Shown here one piece after another: positions 11,185-22,435 of a stretch of 64,000 bases of DNA; position 1 is the stretch's first letter; every line of letters begins with the position of its first letter. The translations under genes and the position numbers were made by a program. The DNA is from Cricetulus griseus (lineage: Eukaryota > Chordata > Mammalia > Rodentia > Cricetidae). The DNA is taken from NCBI RefSeq assembly GCF_003668045.3, contig NC_048598.1:140966056-141030055 (forward strand), in the 5' to 3' direction. The notes beneath the pieces are model-generated. The model did not search any database and had not been told where the DNA came from. It worked only from the letters and a program-made list of their open reading frames with translations.

Positions 11185-12478
11185 TGTCTTAGGTTTCTGT
11201 TGCAGCAACAACACATCATGAATAAAAAGTAAATTGAGAAAAAATGGGTTTATTGGGCTTACACTTCCATGTTGCTGTTCATCATCAAAGGAAGTCAAGA
11301 TAGGAACTCAAACTGTGATGGAACCTGGAGGTAGGAGTTAATGCAGAGGCCATGGAAGGGTTCTACTTACTGATTTGCTCCTTATGGGATGCTCAGCCTG
11401 CTTTCTTATAACACTCAGGAACAATAGCCTAGGGATGGCACCAACCACAATGGGCTGGGCCCTCCCCCATCAAATCACTAATTAAGAAAAAGCTTTATAT
11501 TTTTTGGTTGTGAGCCTAGCCTTTAACGGCTGAGCCATGAGCATAGGAGGAGGGGAAAGGGAGCTATGAGAATGAGAAGGGGAGAAGAGGAGTGATAAGG
11601 AGGACATAAGGGAACAGGAAAGTTGTGTAGGGGGAAGAATACAGGAGAGCAAAATAAGAGATACCATAAGAGAGGGAGCCATTATAGGTTTAAAGAGAAA
11701 TCAGAGATCTACAAGGATGACACCAACTAACAATCTAAGCAACAGTGGAGAGGCTACCTTAAATTCCCTCCCCTGATAATTATATTGGCAACTAACTTAT
11801 ATGCCATCCTAGATCCTTCATCTGGCAGCTGATGGAAGTAGAAGCAGATACCCACAGCTAAACACTGAACTGAATTGGAATCCAGTTGCAGAGAAGGAGG
11901 AGTGATGAGCAAAGTGGTCAAGACCAGGCTGGTGAAACCCACAGAAACAGCTTACCTAAACAAGGGGGAGCTCTTGGTCCCCAGACTGATAGCTGAGAAA
12001 CCAGCACGGAATTGATGCAGACCCCATGAATGTGGGTGTCAGTGAGGAGGCCTTGGAAATCTATGGGGCCTCTTGTAGTAGATCAGTACTTATCCCTAGC
12101 ATAGGAATGGACTATTGGGGCCCATTCCACATAGTAGGATACTCCCTCATCCTAGACACATGGAGGAGGGCCTAGGCCCTGTCCCTAAGGATATGATAGA
12201 CCCTGAAGACCTCCCATGGAGGCCTCACCCTACCTGGGGAGGAGAAATGATATGGGATAGGTAGGGTGTTAGTGGGGGCCATGGGAGGAGGAGAGGGAGA
12301 GGGAACTGGGATTCACATGTAAAACAATCTTGTTTCTAATTTAAATAAAAAACATTGAGAAAAAGAAAGAAAGAAAATTCTTTAGAGCCAGATCTTATGT
12401 AGGCATTTTCTCAATTGTGGTTCCCTCATTACAGATAATTAGCTTGAGGGTCAAGTTGATATAAGAGCAGCCAGCACA
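11185..12478 (-). mobile_element. Antisense ERVL/MaLR-like solo LTR split by an L1 insertion
   Basis: The element begins TGTCTTAGG and ends CCAGCACA on the + strand. It is flanked by the exact 5-bp repeat CTGAG at 11180-11184 and 12479-12483, the duplication size expected for ERVL/MaLR LTRs. The left part (11185-11496) and right part (12379-12478) form one LTR of ~410 bp; the middle ~880 bp is a later L1 3' end. The right part resumes at 'gagccagatcttatgtaggc', exactly where the left part broke off after 'cactaattaag'. It is collinear, in reverse, with LTR copies at 7.1, 8.0 and 22.4 kb. Confidence 0.85.
11497..12378 (+). mobile_element. L1 3' UTR insertion inside an LTR, with unusual 5' leader
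   Basis: 5'-truncated L1 consisting of 3' UTR only. It matches the copies at 20.7-21.6 and 59.0-59.6 kb block by block ('ggcagctgatggaagtagaa', 'gtggtcaagaccaggctgg', 'gaaatctatggggcctcttg', 'cttgtttctaatttaaataa') and ends with AATAAA plus an A-rich GAAA tail. Diverged direct repeats of about 16 bp flank it. The first ~30 bases ('ggttgtgagcctagcc...') are absent from the sister copies and look like a fragment of another RNA joined at the 5' end. Confidence 0.85.
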
Positions 12479-12483
12479 CTGAG

Positions 12484-15400
12484 CATAGCCTCTGCTATTA
12501 CTGCCTAGATAAATTGTCCCTTTTTGTTTGTGTCATGTTTTTGCATCATTATTCAAGATTTAAGCTTGGATCAGTATAGTCCACTTACTAATCACAGGGA
12601 ATGTTGTCTCCACTTGTCATTGGATGTAAGTATAAGTTATAGGCTGGCATCATAATTTTGAGTATAAATTATAATAATCCATAAGCTATTATCATGCATA
12701 ATCTTTCTTATTTCCAAGAAAATTATTTCTCAGATACAATCTTCTACACTGCCATGATTTTTGTGATGGTATTTTGAAGCCTAGGTTGTTACTAGTCACT
12801 TAGTAATCAGAATGCATATTGTTCAGAAGTATGTGTTTGTGGATTTGTTAAAGCCCCTCCCTGCAGTGTTTGCCCTATATTTATTATCTATGTGAAGTAT
12901 GGTGAATATTTCAAACTCTGTTCCTTATGATGAATCTAGTACATGTGTCCAAATACATTCACAAACTCATAAATGACTAAACTGCCACTGGTTCTCTCAA
13001 TTAAAATCTTGATTGCCTTGAAATTTTGTTTACACCAGAAATTTAATGGTCATGTAATTTCTCTCAATGAAGATATACTTGGTTTAGACACTACCATAGA
13101 CAACAGAGTTTTCCACTATTTCAATTAAAGATACTGACACTAAGGTTAAGGTGTGTCCTTTTCACTTAATGGTATCCCAGTGATGGCTGCCACTTATCTT
13201 AAGATAAAATCTAATAAGTGGATGCTAAAAGGGTCTTTAAGTGATGGAGGCCTCGATCTCATTTTGCTTCCCTATTATAGCTCATCCACCCTGGGAGTTT
13301 GGAAAACAGGCATTTGAAGAACATATAGAAGAAATCCTAGTTGTGACTGGGCTCACAACCCAGGGCAATGGCAATTATAACCTCCTCCCATCCCACAGTG
13401 GAACCACTGGACAAAGTAGGGTATGAAGAGAGGAAACTTCAGTTTCTCATCTGCTTTTGTCAATGGTAGAAATTCTTTAACTTGAACTGGCTGGTGGTGA
13501 GAGTTTCAGAGTAAGTCATGCTTCAGAGTAGTTTGCCCTTTTACTTGCCAAGATGAACTGTAGCTACCCTTGATGGTTGCTTCTCTCCTTGCTGTTTATC
13601 CTTAAGGTAATTTTCAGAAGAATCAAATGATTATCTCTGTATAACTACCATTAGTTATATTGACTTTTTTTGTGGGAAAAATGCTAATAAGATCTTTATC
13701 CCATGATGTTGCAGTCAAGCAACAACCATTCATATTTTAAATGCTAATTCTAGTTGGTTAAATGTTTCGGAGACATGTAATGTTTATACAGTTTCAAATC
13801 TATTAAAACATGATAAATTACATTATAATATTCTCATACACTGAACTGAACTCATAAGATGTAATAGATTTTACATCAAAAGTAGGAAGTAAATGAAAAA
13901 TAATAAGATATGTTTTTGTAACATGAGGGAATATCCACAGTAGACTGAATTAGATGTTCTTAGTTTAATCCATACATCTAAAAATAGATGAAAAATTATG
14001 TCATTCAGATGCTTGTGAACATCTAGTGAGCCATGATTTGTTCTTTAAAAAATGAACAAAGTAGCTTGTCACATACTGATAATTTCATAGGAAATTGTAT
14101 GGCCTTCATGGAAATCCAGAGGTTCACTGATAAGATAAATATTCCAATAACAGCCAGTGAGTTTCATATGGAAACAGAAAGACACTTGGGCAGCTACAAT
14201 ACAATTGTTTCAAGAAATTTGCTTGTTTATTTGGTTGGTTTTGGCTTTTTTTCAATTTAAGTCCAAGCAACATTTATATAAAATATTTGTCATTTTATTG
14301 CACTTGTGAACTAGGTATGAGCACCCTGGTGATGAATTGAAATAATTAACTTACAACCTCTATTCCCAAGAAGTGCTTGATTAACACAAAAAAGAATTAT
14401 TTGATCCTAAGCTAGTAGATGCCTGAATGAAGTACAGAGGTGTGTCAGAAAGAAGGTACTTGTATGTTTTGAAAAGAGAAATAATCTTCTCCAAAGGAAA
14501 AGAGGAAGAACAGAATCCAACCCAGTAGACTCAGAAGAACAGAAGAAGAAAGAATAACACTCTGTAAGTGCACCTTGATTACTGTCAAATATGTTCCTAA
14601 AGATTTTTGCATGTGCTGAGTTCATTTAATTCCAACAATGCCTACTTATTAAAATTTTTATTAATGCAGCATTTACTAAAAAATAAAAAAGCTAAAACAT
14701 CTTGAAAACAATCACTTGAACTGGGTCACTTAGAAAAGCCAAAATTTGGAGCAGAATCTAAGTTCAGCAGAAGTAACAACATGAGACTATCTATTGAGTA
14801 TGTCCATACAGTAAGAAATTGAGTATTGAATAAAAAGTTGAATATGAAATATTTCATCTCTCCTAAAAGCCACTATTTGCTATTGGAAATTCTTGAGTTA
14901 GTTGTAATACCAGAAAGTGGTATGTTAGATACATTTATTTAAGAACAATTAAAGATAGGCAGTTTGTCCAGAGAGGTACTAGGATTTTTGCATGAAGAGA
15001 GATTGCAGTTGAAGAACAAACTGAGACATAAAAGCTAATGTAGTCAATATCCAATGCATTATAATAGCAAAAAAAAGGTATTGCTCAAAGAGGGGAAAAT
15101 ATTTTAATGAGTAAATTTTAGCCAATTGTCCATAAATTTGAGAGTTAAATGATTAGTAATTTCCTATTGAGATAATTTTGAGACTTTAGAAAAATATGTC
15201 ATATCAGATAACTATTATGGATATTATTATTTTGTAAGTTGTATAATTATGTGAGAATATTAACTCATTTTAGTGATTGAAAGTGATAGACATTCTATTC
15301 GATACAGTTTTTATATGAAGTAAATAAATCTCTTAGCAGTAAAGGAAAACCTGTATAATCAAATACTAATTCAAAACTATACAATAATATATTTGTGAAA

Positions 15401-15570
15401 TTGTAGTCTAATGCTCCATTTCACTAAATAAAATTTTACTCATGAAGACAAGAAGGTTCAGGTTTCCACAAAATAAAAGAATACAATCTATAAAATACAG
15501 AATGTTTAAGAAAGGAAGTGCAATGCAGAAGAACGCATCATTATCAAAAATTGCTGACTGATAGTTAAAA
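12484..15570. other. About 3.1 kb of unique-looking noncoding DNA
   Basis: I recognise no interspersed repeat, exon or RNA gene. The short open frames at 13.24-13.43 and 14.03-14.26 kb (61 and 75 codons) have no identifiable domain. Confidence 0.4.
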
Positions 15571-15574
15571 AGAT

Positions 15575-16860
15575 AGAGTCCCTTTGTAGCTGTAGTGTCT
15601 GAGTAGCAATCACGCTCCTGGCTAATTAGTTCTTGAAGGACATTGGTGGTGGGTGGGGAAGGGTCTGGCCTAGAGACTAGGTAATGTGCTGGAAGGCTTG
15701 GTCAGCCCAGCTATGGGCAATGGCTCAATGGGTAAGAGACTAAGAGGAGGAGATAGAAGTAGTGGAATGGCCCTGGACCTACTGGGTGAATTAATTAGCA
15801 TTATGAAGTAGGTGATTGCACAGTACAACAAGGAGATCCTGCACTCACGCAGCCATCACCCAACACTGAGGTCAATTAGAGTGAAACTCTTCTGGAGACT
15901 TATTGCCTAGCTAGATGGAGATGGCATGAAGATCAGCAGCAGAGAACTCTCAAATATCTTCAACAAGTACATGACTGATACCCAGATCTGAAAACAGAAT
16001 TTTAGGTACTGACCGATGTCACAGCATGTTGACTGTGATGGTTAGTGAAACACAGGCAAGTTGAGCTGCAAGGAATTGAAAGATGGCAGGCCATAGACAA
16101 ATAGTTTGATGCTGACCATTCTGGGGCCATGTGTAGCAGCAAACTTCCAGGGGAGTTTGAAGTAGGAGGATCCATCTGAACCAACATCTCTGCAAGAATA
16201 TCCTGGCTGCTGTAATATGACTGGGGACATGAGAATGACAACTTCGTCAGCTGCTTGCTCTGGTTGGATGTCATATTCTGTTACCTCAAATAGCTTCACC
16301 AAATTGTCAAAGGACATATTCAGGTGGCTGTAGTTAGCTATGTATTCCTGAATGGGAACCTCAGACATGCCCTCTAACTGATCACATTGAAACCACCTTG
16401 AACAGAGATCCAGGCAGCAGTCCCTCTTTATGGTCAAGTCTTTCTTCCATCACCCTTTTATTTTCCAAGTCTTTGTACCCAGCTACCTGGTCACCACCAA
16501 GGCCTAATATACCCCATCATGACAAACACTGAGTTATCCCTGGCTCAAAAACATGGTAGCCTGGATGCTCATGCCATCCCACACCCTGTCATTTCCTCTT
16601 TCCTGTACCTGGGCCAAGTCTAGCATGTGTGCTTTTTCCATGTCCCAAGGGCCCAGTTTCAGTTCTGAAAGCAACACTATTGTTCCTATGCACCCTGGCA
16701 CATACTCACTGATATTCATCACCCAGGGAGACAGGAATCCAGGCACTGACACATGCACATGTCCCAGTGCCGTTGCCTGTGCTCCGTTCACCTGGTCTGC
16801 CAGGGCAATTAGAAATAAATGCTTCTTACCTGCTGCTTTCTTTAAATTGAAAAGTAATAA
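15575..16860 (+). pseudogene. Capns1-ps: Processed pseudogene of calpain small regulatory subunit (Capns1-like)
   Basis: The intact relative is the ~28-kDa regulatory subunit of calpains 1 and 2, a cytosolic Ca2+-binding protein with a Gly-rich N-terminus and five EF-hands. Read on the + strand with frame changes, this segment follows it from end to end. The initiator is ACG instead of ATG (15612-15614), followed by TLLAN-stop-FLKDIGGG and RLGNVLEGLV. Then come LLGELISIMK, a TAG at 15809-15811, VIAQYNKEILHSRSHH, and an EF-hand-like LDGDGMKISSRELSNIFNKY after a second TAG (15908-15910). The end retains DNFVSCLLWLDV and a terminus ending at TGA (16349-16351), next to a ~12-bp deletion. No introns interrupt it. 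A 3' UTR-like stretch with blocks I associate with Capns1 ('cctgtacctgggccaagtc', 'tgtcccaagggcccag') runs to AATAAA at 16814-16819 and a decayed A-rich tail. The retrogene Capns2 is the alternative, but the 3' UTR favours Capns1. It is dead. Antisense open frames at 16.0-16.9 kb are shadows. Confidence 0.85.
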
Positions 16861-17230
16861 GTTTAAGTCATTTTCTCTCACTGCCTTGTTTTCCAATAGT
16901 GTGTAAAGGCAGTATCTTGGAGTGTTACTTTGTTACCTATCAAAATAAAAATGATGGATAAATACCAGACTTCTTTTAGAGATGAATTGAGACTTCTGTA
17001 ATCATGCTAGATGAAACCAAACATGAATTGAATTACAGAAAAAGAATATGCCAAAGAATTTTAAGGATCATTCTCCTTCTATAATTAATACAATTAGCAT
17101 TTTACAGATGACTTCAACCATGTTAACAAAAATAAATTTACTTAGAAGTTCTTAAACCTATGAAACCCAAATTATTAATTATTTTTAAATTTTTCACATG
17201 TCTATTTTCAATAGGAAACACAAAAGCTAC

Positions 17231-17233
<3 letters not shown>
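16861..17233. other. Noncoding DNA, nothing recognised
   Basis: A+T-rich sequence between the pseudogene and a CA/TG microsatellite pair. Confidence 0.4.
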
Positions 17234-17286
<53 letters not shown>

Positions 17287-17385
17287 ATATCCTCATATAT
17301 ATATACGTGTGTGTGTGTGGGTGTGTGTGTGTGGGTGTGGGTGTGTGTGTGTGTGTGGGTGGGTGGGTGTGTGTGTGTGTGTGTA
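17234..17385. repeat. (CA)n and (TG)n microsatellites in inverted arrangement
   Basis: About 26 CA units (17234-17285), a ~20-base spacer rich in AT, then TG units with GGTG variants (17307-17385). The two arms are complementary, so the strand could fold into a long hairpin. Open frames of Thr-His or Cys-Val repeats come only from the repeat. Confidence 0.97.
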
Positions 17386-17394
17386 AGACAGAAG

Positions 17395-19145
17395 ACAGAG
17401 ATTTACTTTGGGTCCCTTGTTTTGTTGCTCCCTACCTTAATTTTAAATTATTTTTTACTGATCATTAATTCTGTGAGAGTTTCATGGAATATATTTTACC
17501 TTCATCACCTCACAAATCTACTTCTGTTTTCCATACACATTCAATTTTGCATCTTATTGTAGATATTTTTTTAAACCTGATGAATTCAATTTTTACTTCT
17601 GAGATACTCTTGAATATGAAGCCATTCCCTGGTTTGTGGTCTAGCTACACCCTTAAAGAAAACACACAGTCCCTTTTCAGGCAGGTATCAATTGACAGTA
17701 ACTCCTCAGCTGAGGTGGGACATAGATCTTCCCTGCCTCCACACCTGAGATTGTGATTGGTTTGAGCTTGTATATGTTGTCCATATGCTGTCACAACTGT
17801 TGTTAGTTCATATATACATCTGCCTTGTTGTGTACCAATTACACTGTGTCCTTGAAGATCCCCTAACCTCTAGCTTGTACAATCATTCTGTCTCCCTTTC
17901 ACTATGATCTCTGATTCCTTAAACGACAGCATGTATGATGGCTATTCTTGGATGTCCACTTGACTACATCTGGAATTAGCTAAAATCCAAAAATGGAAGG
18001 CAAAACTGTGAGGATTTTTTGCTTAATTTTAAGTTGATAGGTCTACTTCTAATCTAGATCTTTGAAGTAGAAAGACATGTGCCTTTAACCTGATCTGAGG
18101 GCAGGAAGACAGACCTTTAGTCTGGGCTACACAATCTGATAAAGCCTACATAAGGTCACAGAAAAAGGAAGCTTCTGCTTTTTGCTGCTTGCCCTTGCCT
18201 TGCTAGCAATCCCATTCCTTCAGTGACATTAGAGCCTCCTTCTTTAGGATTTCAACATATACTGAAGCCTTATTGAGACATGCAGCATCATGGACTGAGC
18301 ATCTATTGTATTCTTTGACTTTCTATTCATGCCAGCCATTGCTGCATTAGCTAGATTACAGCCTGTATGCAATTCTAATAAATCCTCATTCTATATATAA
18401 AGAGAGATTCATTCTATAAATTCTGCTACTCTAGAATACCCTCATTAATACAGCAAGGAACATAGATATACTATTTAAGACTAAGCACTATGCAATCTTG
18501 TACTCTCTTCATTTGACATGTTGTGAATCTCTGTGTTAATCACCATCTTCTGCCAAAAGAGGCTCTCTGATGAGGGTTGAAAGACTTACTAATCTTTAGA
18601 TATAGGGATAGTCATTAGGAATCAGTTTAATACTGTGCTTATCTAGCTTAATTATAGTAGTAAATTTTCCCTTGGTGCCTATGACCCCTCTAGCCTTGAG
18701 TTGTTAGCACTGATAATGACACCAGGTATGAGTTTTATATAGCAAGGTGGGACATAAGTCCAAACAGAAAGTGGTTGGATACTCCTAAAATATTTGTGCC
18801 ACTGTTATACCATAATTGAGGCTAGCAGAGATCATCATGTGTCAAATTGATTGATTGATTTCTCCTTCAGTAACATGTATGTCACCTGTCCCAATATGAA
18901 AGCTAGTCACAAGGAAGGTAGCAAGAGAAAAATGGCTTGTTTTCTTCATGCTCTGTCACTGAAGCATACATATGTTGTCTTATGATAGGATTTTTACTGT
19001 CAAGCTCTGGAAGATAATGAAGAATAGTGGTAATAATGTGTAATTTGGGGGGTTTATGGTGCACCACATCCAACATCTGTAAAAGAGGTAGCACTAATAC
19101 TTGGCATTTGGGAATTTTGTATATTAGAAAGGCTGTCACCAAAGG
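17395..19145 (-). mobile_element. Antisense Lx-type L1 3' UTR, interrupted by an LTR
   Basis: Reverse-complement L1 landmarks run in order: 'catcacctcacaaatctact', 'ctacacccttaaagaaaac', 'ttgacagtaactcctcagct', 'gagcttgtatatgttgtcc' and 'cacaactgttgttagttcat' up to 17926. They resume after the LTR: 'tctgtgttaatcaccatctt', 'gaggctctctgatgaggg', 'gtggttggatactcctaaa', 'cataattgaggctagcag'. The two halves join without overlap, showing one L1 split by a later insertion. Confidence 0.75.
17932..18450 (+). mobile_element. ERVL-type solo LTR inserted in L1
   Basis: It begins TGTATGATGGC and carries the ERVL-LTR-like block 'gatgtccacttgactacatc' near the left end. 'ccaataaa'-like polyadenylation sequence (taataaatcc) and a terminal 'ctctagaataccctcattaa' lie near the right. 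The 5-bp direct repeat CAGCA flanks it at 17927-17931 and 18451-18455, as ERVL integrases produce. The final CA of the LTR and the duplication may share bases, so the right edge is uncertain by two bases. No internal viral genes are present. Confidence 0.75.
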
Positions 19146-19228
19146 CCTTTGGAAAAGCCAAAAGACATATGAATACTAAAAGCTTCCTAAAATATTTTTC
19201 CTGCACAATTTATTTTTTCTAAATTGCT

Positions 19229-19650
19229 TGTTGTGGTTTTGATATAAAATTTTCCCCAAAGCCTTATTTATTGAACAGTTGCTCTATAGGGAGTGGTGCC
19301 ATCACTGCAAGGTAACTGTATTATAAGGGCTTTGTTTGACCACATTGATAATATGACAACATCATTGGAAAGTAGAGAAAGTTGGGGATGGAGTCTAGTT
19401 AGAAGAGCCAGTCACAACAACAAAAGAAGAATCAGTCACTGAATATGTGCTCTAGATATGTGTTGCTTCTATCTGCACACTTACTTTCTCTGCTTCTTGC
19501 CCATCACAAAGTAAGCAGCTTTGTTGTACATTGCCTTTTTTCACTATGGTTTCCACTTCCACACAGGCACAGAAATGTGAAACAAGGTAAACACAACTGA
19601 AATGGGCCAGAATAATTGTCTCTTCTTTATAAGTTATATTACAATTATTT
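19229..19650 (+). mobile_element. MaLR-like solo LTR relic
   Basis: It begins TGTTGTGGTTTTGATATAA and has the MaLR-type order: a CCCC block, 'tctgcttcttgcccatcac', 'cactatggtttccactt' and 'cttctttataagttatatta'. It is strongly diverged and the right end is approximate. Related copies lie at 21.6, 40.1 and 57.1 kb, all in the same orientation. Confidence 0.5.
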
Positions 19651-20010
19651 CCACAGGAAAAAAAAAACCCTATGAAATGTCACTACTATATTTTTTAGCT
19701 ATTTTATGATGAACTCTTTATTCCTGTTAGAACACAAGATTTGGAGTATCGGTTATACATAAAGTTCACATTTCTGAATTGGGATTTTGTCATATTTTTT
19801 TCCTAAAGACAATTCATATTTTATCAAAAGATTTGGTACTTGTCAGTTTTATTACATGATTTGAGATATGGATACACAATTTTCTTTATGTTTTCACTTT
19901 CAAATTAATTAATAACCTATTTACTTTTTGATAGGAGACTACATATTTTTCTAAATATAAATTTGAAAGTACATCATTTGAGTCTAGGAAAACAACTCCC
20001 AATTTCTAAA
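19651..20010. other. Noncoding DNA, nothing recognised
   Basis: A+T-rich sequence before the L1 at 20.0 kb. Confidence 0.4.
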
Positions 20011-20011
20011 A

Positions 20012-21563
20012 CATCAAGGAGTATGTGGGGGTTTGAAAGAAAGTGTTCAACATTCTTAGCCATCAGGGAAATGAAAATCAGAACAACTCTGAGATGCTAT
20101 CTTACTCCTGTCAGAATGGCCAAAATCAAAAACACCAATGACAGTTTATGCTGGAGAGGATGTTGAAAAAGGGGAACACTTCTCCACTTCTTGTAGGTGT
20201 GCCAACTTGTACAGTCACTTTGGAAATCAGTATGGTGACTCCTCAAGAAAATGGGAATCACTCTACCACAAGATCCAGCAATTCCACTCTTAGGCATACA
20301 CCCAAAAGAAACACATTCATACATCAAGGACATGTGTTCAACAATGTTCATAGCAGTACTATTTGTAATAGCCAGAAACTGGAAGCAGCCTAGATGCCCC
20401 TTAACCGAAGAATGGATAGAGAAAATGTGGTACATTTACACAATGGAGTACTACTCAGCAGAAAAAAAAAAATGGAATCTTGAAATTTGCAGGCAAATGG
20501 ATGGAACTAGAAGAAACCATCCTGAGTGAGGTAACCCAATCACAAAAAGACAAACATGGTATGTACTCACACAAATGCGGATTTTAGACATAGAGTAAAG
20601 GATTGCCAGCCTACAATCCACACTGCCAGAGAAGCTAGTAAACAAGGAGGACCCTAAAAGAGACCATGGTCTATACTTGGTCCCCTGGAGAAGGGAAAAG
20701 GTTCATGAACCCCTGAGCAAATTGATAACATGGGAAGATAGTGGGGGGGGGGGCTAGGAGAATGAGAAGGGGAGAAGTGGAGGCATGCAGAGGACATGAG
20801 GTGGCAGAAAGGTTGAGTCAGGGGAAGAATAGAAGATAACAAGAAGGGAGATACCATAATAGAGGGAGACATTTTAGGTTTACAGAGAACACTAGAGAAA
20901 TGTCTGGAGATCTACAAAGATGACACCAGCTAACAATCTAAGCAACAGACTAGAGGCTACCTTAAATGTCCTTCCCTGATAATGAGATTGATGACTAACT
21001 TATATGCCACCCTATAGCCTTCATCCAGCAGCTGGTGGAAGTAGAAATTGACACCAACTAATCACCAAACTGAACTGGAACCGAGAAGCAGAGAAGGATG
21101 AGTGAAGAGCAAAGAGGTCCAGACCAAGCAAGTGAAACCCACAGAAACAGCTCAACTGAACATCAGGGAACTCTTGCTCCCCAGACTGATTGCTCGAATA
21201 CCAGCATGGGACTGATCTAGACCCCAGGAACATGGGTTTCTGTGAGGAAACTTTGGAAATCTATGGGACCTCCTGTTCAGTACTTATCCCTAGCATATGT
21301 GTGGACTTTGGGGGCCCATTCCACCTACAGGAATACTCCCTGAGCCAAGACACACGGGGGTGGGCCTAGGTCCTATCCCAAAGGATACAATAGACACAGA
21401 TGACACCCTATGGAAGGGCTCACCATCCTGAGGGAGCAGAAAGGATATGTGATAGGTAGGGTTTTAGTTGGGTGGGTGGTAGGGGAGGACGGGAGGGAGT
21501 AGGGAACTGGGATAGTCATGTATAACAGTCTTGTTTCTAATTCAAATAAAAAAATCGGAAAAA
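20012..21563 (+). mobile_element. 5'-truncated L1: ORF2 C-terminus plus complete 3' UTR
   Basis: Sense L1 that begins within the last part of ORF2, continues through a ~950-bp cricetid-type 3' UTR and ends with AATAAA and an A-rich tail at ~21.55 kb. The 3' UTR includes a G run at 20743-20753. It lies immediately upstream of a MaLR-like LTR remnant lacking its left end, so the insertion may have removed that part. Confidence 0.92.
20030..20590 (+). pseudogene. L1 ORF2 C-terminal relic
   Basis: Translation in shifting frames gives the characteristic carboxyl end of L1 ORF2p (endonuclease/reverse transcriptase polyprotein). REMKIRTTLRCYLTPVRMAK is followed by the cysteine cluster start LCWRGC, a stop, then DPAIPLLGIHP, MFIAVLFVIARNWKQPRCP and EEWIEKMWYIYTMEYYSA. 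Stops and at least one frameshift interrupt it, and the endonuclease and RT domains are absent. It cannot encode a functional protein. The two longest open frames here, at 19.96-20.17 and 20.25-20.53 kb, are pieces of this relic. Confidence 0.92.
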
Positions 21564-21880
21564 AATAAAATGGCTTCCAAAGGGACTGGCACTACTAGGA
21601 GGTGTGGCCTTGTTGGATCAAGCATTTCACTGTGATTGTGGGCTTTGAGATACCTCTTGTTCAACCTTCTCTCATTGTGAGTCAGTCAACTTCATGATGC
21701 CTGCAAGGTGTTTCACTCTCAGTTCCAGCACCATGTCTGCCTGCATGGTGCCATTTTCCTCATCATGATGATAATGGACTGAATCTCTGACACTGTAAGT
21801 GAGCTATCCAATTAAATGTTTCTTTATGGAGTTGTCATGGTCATAGTGTCTCTTCACATCAATGAAAAACCTAAAACAGG
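21564..21880 (+). mobile_element. MaLR-like LTR, left end missing
   Basis: It contains 'ctaggaggtgtggccttgtt', 'ccagcaccatgtctgcctgc', 'gatgataatggactgaatct', 'ccaattaaatgtttctttat' and 'catagtgtctcttcacatca' in order, the same order as the complete copy at 40.06-40.48 kb. About 80-100 bp of the left end are missing where the L1 tail abuts it. Confidence 0.7.
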
Positions 21881-22435
21881 GGCATTTCCTCAACTGAGTT
21901 TCCCGCTTCCAAAATGACTTTAGCCTCTGTCAAGTTACTATAAAACTAGACAATACACTCATCTTCATTTAGTTTTTACCTACTATCTATTTAAACCATT
22001 GGTCTTCATTTTCCAATTTTATCTTCGATTTATTATATAGACACATCAACTCAAACATCATTATCTAGAGTGTACACAGTAACATATTTACATTTTTCAA
22101 TGAGTAGAATGCTCAGAAAATTGAAATTCAGTTTCGATGTCAACAGTAAAGACACTAATGCTGAATTATATCAACTCATGATGTCCTTGGATCCATGTAT
22201 TTGTTAGAATATCCATCAATGTGAAAGCTCTGTTTGGTATGGACAGAAACACAAATATTACACATATTTAAATCTATAACTTCCTATATAATATTTAAGA
22301 AGAACTATATTAAAGAACCTTATTGAAATTGTATTCTCTTTCAAAGTAATTTGAAAAGCTGTCTGTAGTCGGCATTTAGTCTGGAAAAATTCTAAATCTT
22401 TTAATAGCAGTAGATAAAAATTTGAGAGATGAATA
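21881..22435. other. Noncoding DNA, nothing recognised
   Basis: Unique-looking A+T-rich sequence between two LTRs. Confidence 0.4.

Noticed and set aside
16042..16896. Minus-strand open frames of 131 and 120 codons as a novel gene
   Set aside because: They lie antisense to the Capns1-like pseudogene; the recognisable protein similarity is on the + strand. The minus frames have no domain I can name and no supporting start context.
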